A stretch of DNA of 6,875 bases from Bacteroidales bacterium (lineage in GTDB: Bacteria > Bacteroidota > Bacteroidia > Bacteroidales > UBA932): contig JAFZIX010000311.1 of assembly GCA_017554135.1 (NCBI GenBank), positions 1 to 6,875 on the forward strand. Reading direction: 5' to 3'. The position numbers and the translations under genes were made by a program. Position 1 is the first letter of the stretch; every line of letters begins with the position of its first letter. A model generated the notes under the pieces. The model saw only the letters and a program-made list of their open reading frames with translations, did not search any database and was not told the origin of the DNA. This document shows, one piece after another, positions 6,063-6,875 of the stretch.

Positions 6063-6875
6063 ATGAACGTAAGGAAAAAGTCTATATGGCCCGTCATACT
6101 TAACCACGCCGGTTTATTGGTTGTCACAGTCTGTATGGCATTTGGCAGCGGCGACTTCCAACAACTGTACATGACCGTTTACGAGGGCACGACACAATAT
6201 CAGGCAATTGACGGGAAAGGTAGCATTGTGGAACCAGGCTTCAGCATAGAACTGCATGATTTCAGTGTGGAATACTATCCGGGCAATTCCCCGAAACGCT
6301 TCGCTTCCCATATCTCCGTCAACACAAAAGACAATCATGTTGTCGAGGAAATCCTGGAGGTTAACAAACCTGTTAAAGTTGATGGATGGAGTATCTATCA
6401 GTATGGGTACAACACTCTCATGCTTGTACGGGACCCCTGGCTGCCTGGCGTATATTTTGGCTTTTTCCTTCTGCTGGCCGGGGCGATTGCCATGTTGTGT
6501 ACACTGGATTTCAAGATAAGCGGCACCAGGGGAGTATTGCTTTTTTCCGGCATATTGCTGCTTACGGCAGTATTCCTATATTACTTCACGCCGGTATTCA
6601 AGACAGGTCATCCGGCGCCTGCCCTGCAAAGCCCATGGTTTTCCCCCCACGTAATCGTTTATATGCTCTCGTATGCCTTGCTTGCCGCAGCGACTTTACT
6701 TGCATTGTTGCATAAGGAAAATCTCACCGACAACCTGATACGGGCCGGAGTAGCATTCTTTACCATTGGAATGTTGTGCGGTGCTTTCTGGGCTAAGCAA
6801 GCCTGGGGGCATTACTGGACCTGGGATCCGAAGGAGACCTGGGCGGCCATCACCTGGGGCTGCTATCTTCTCTAC
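6063..6875 (+). CDS. ccsA: Cytochrome c biogenesis protein, short ResB-like region fused to CcsA/CcsB-type haem-handling domain, 3' end cut by the window edge
   Basis: System II cytochrome c maturation proteins move haem across the inner membrane and attach it to CXXCH apocytochromes. The frame is open from the ATG at 6063 to the edge (271 residues, no stop). Predicted membrane segments lie at about 8-28, 124-146, 157-177, 196-216 and 226-245. Residues about 30-120 form a periplasmic region whose end, EEILEVNKPVKVDGWSIYQ (95-113), resembles the C-terminal part of ResB. Then follow LQSPWFSPHVIVYMLSYA (188-205), whose H196 matches the conserved haem-ligand histidine, and the tryptophan-rich WWD motif WGHYWTWDPKETWAAITW (248-265). 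ResB is normally a separate, much longer protein, so this one has only a reduced ResB portion. In Bacteroidales such genes often sit near nitrite reductase nrfHA, but the right flank is not visible. It is divergent from the operon with 52 bp between starts. CcmF is a less likely alternative. Confidence 0.9.
   Translation, partial: MNVRKKSIWPVILNHAGLLVVTVCMAFGSGDFQQLYMTVYEGTTQYQAIDGKGSIVEPGFSIELHDFSVEYYPGNSPKRFASHISVNTKDNHVVEEILEVNKPVKVDGWSIYQYGYNTLMLVRDPWLPGVYFGFFLLLAGAIAMLCTLDFKISGTRGVLLFSGILLLTAVFLYYFTPVFKTGHPAPALQSPWFSPHVIVYMLSYALLAAATLLALLHKENLTDNLIRAGVAFFTIGMLCGAFWAKQAWGHYWTWDPKETWAAITWGCYLLY

Noticed and set aside
6256..6715. Overlapping plus-strand frames (6256-6519 and 6386-6715) within the cytochrome c biogenesis gene.
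   Set aside because: The other plus frame is open through the whole region and carries the CcsA motifs, so these are out-of-frame shadows. No frameshift is needed.

Overview
The window reads as Bacteroidota DNA, most likely order Bacteroidales. It carries a ptb-buk-ilvE-TPR-vor gene order of the type I associate with that group. It also has a promoter fitting the Bacteroides consensus (TTG, 20-nt spacer, TAnnTTTG), mostly A-rich gene leaders without Shine-Dalgarno sequences, and a System II (ResB/CcsA-type) cytochrome c maturation gene. Base composition is moderate, roughly half G+C by eye. I cannot assign a genus.

Positions 1-6010 hold one tightly packed minus-strand operon of eight genes. 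In transcription order they are: phosphate butyryltransferase (ptb, 6010-5102), butyrate kinase (buk, 5094-3928), branched-chain aminotransferase (ilvE, 3897-2854), a small TPR protein (2854-2585), and a four-subunit 2-oxoacid:ferredoxin oxidoreductase of the 2-oxoisovalerate (VOR) type. The VOR subunits are a two-cluster ferredoxin (2573-2343), the alpha subunit VorB (2340-1258), the thiamine-diphosphate subunit (1245-478), and the gamma subunit (465 to beyond the left edge). Gaps are 30 nt or less and one pair overlaps by a single base.

Together the enzymes form a complete short pathway. IlvE moves the amino group between valine, leucine or isoleucine and 2-oxoglutarate. VOR converts the branched 2-oxoacid plus CoA to branched acyl-CoA, CO2 and reduced ferredoxin. 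Ptb makes the acyl phosphate, and Buk makes the free acid plus ATP. Run forwards, this ferments branched-chain amino acids to isobutyrate, isovalerate or 2-methylbutyrate with substrate-level ATP. Run backwards, it salvages branched acids into amino acids. The acyl-CoA intermediates could also prime the iso/anteiso fatty acids typical of this phylum. The sequence does not reveal the direction.

Positions 6011-6062 are a 52-bp divergent intergenic region with a good promoter for the operon and a weaker candidate for the plus-strand gene. From 6063 to the right edge is the 5' part of a cytochrome c biogenesis gene: a short ResB-like region fused to a CcsA-type haem-handling domain with the WWD motif.

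I saw no mobile element, RNA gene, CRISPR array or terminator. No wholly new system is evident. The least explained element is the small TPR protein embedded among the enzymes.
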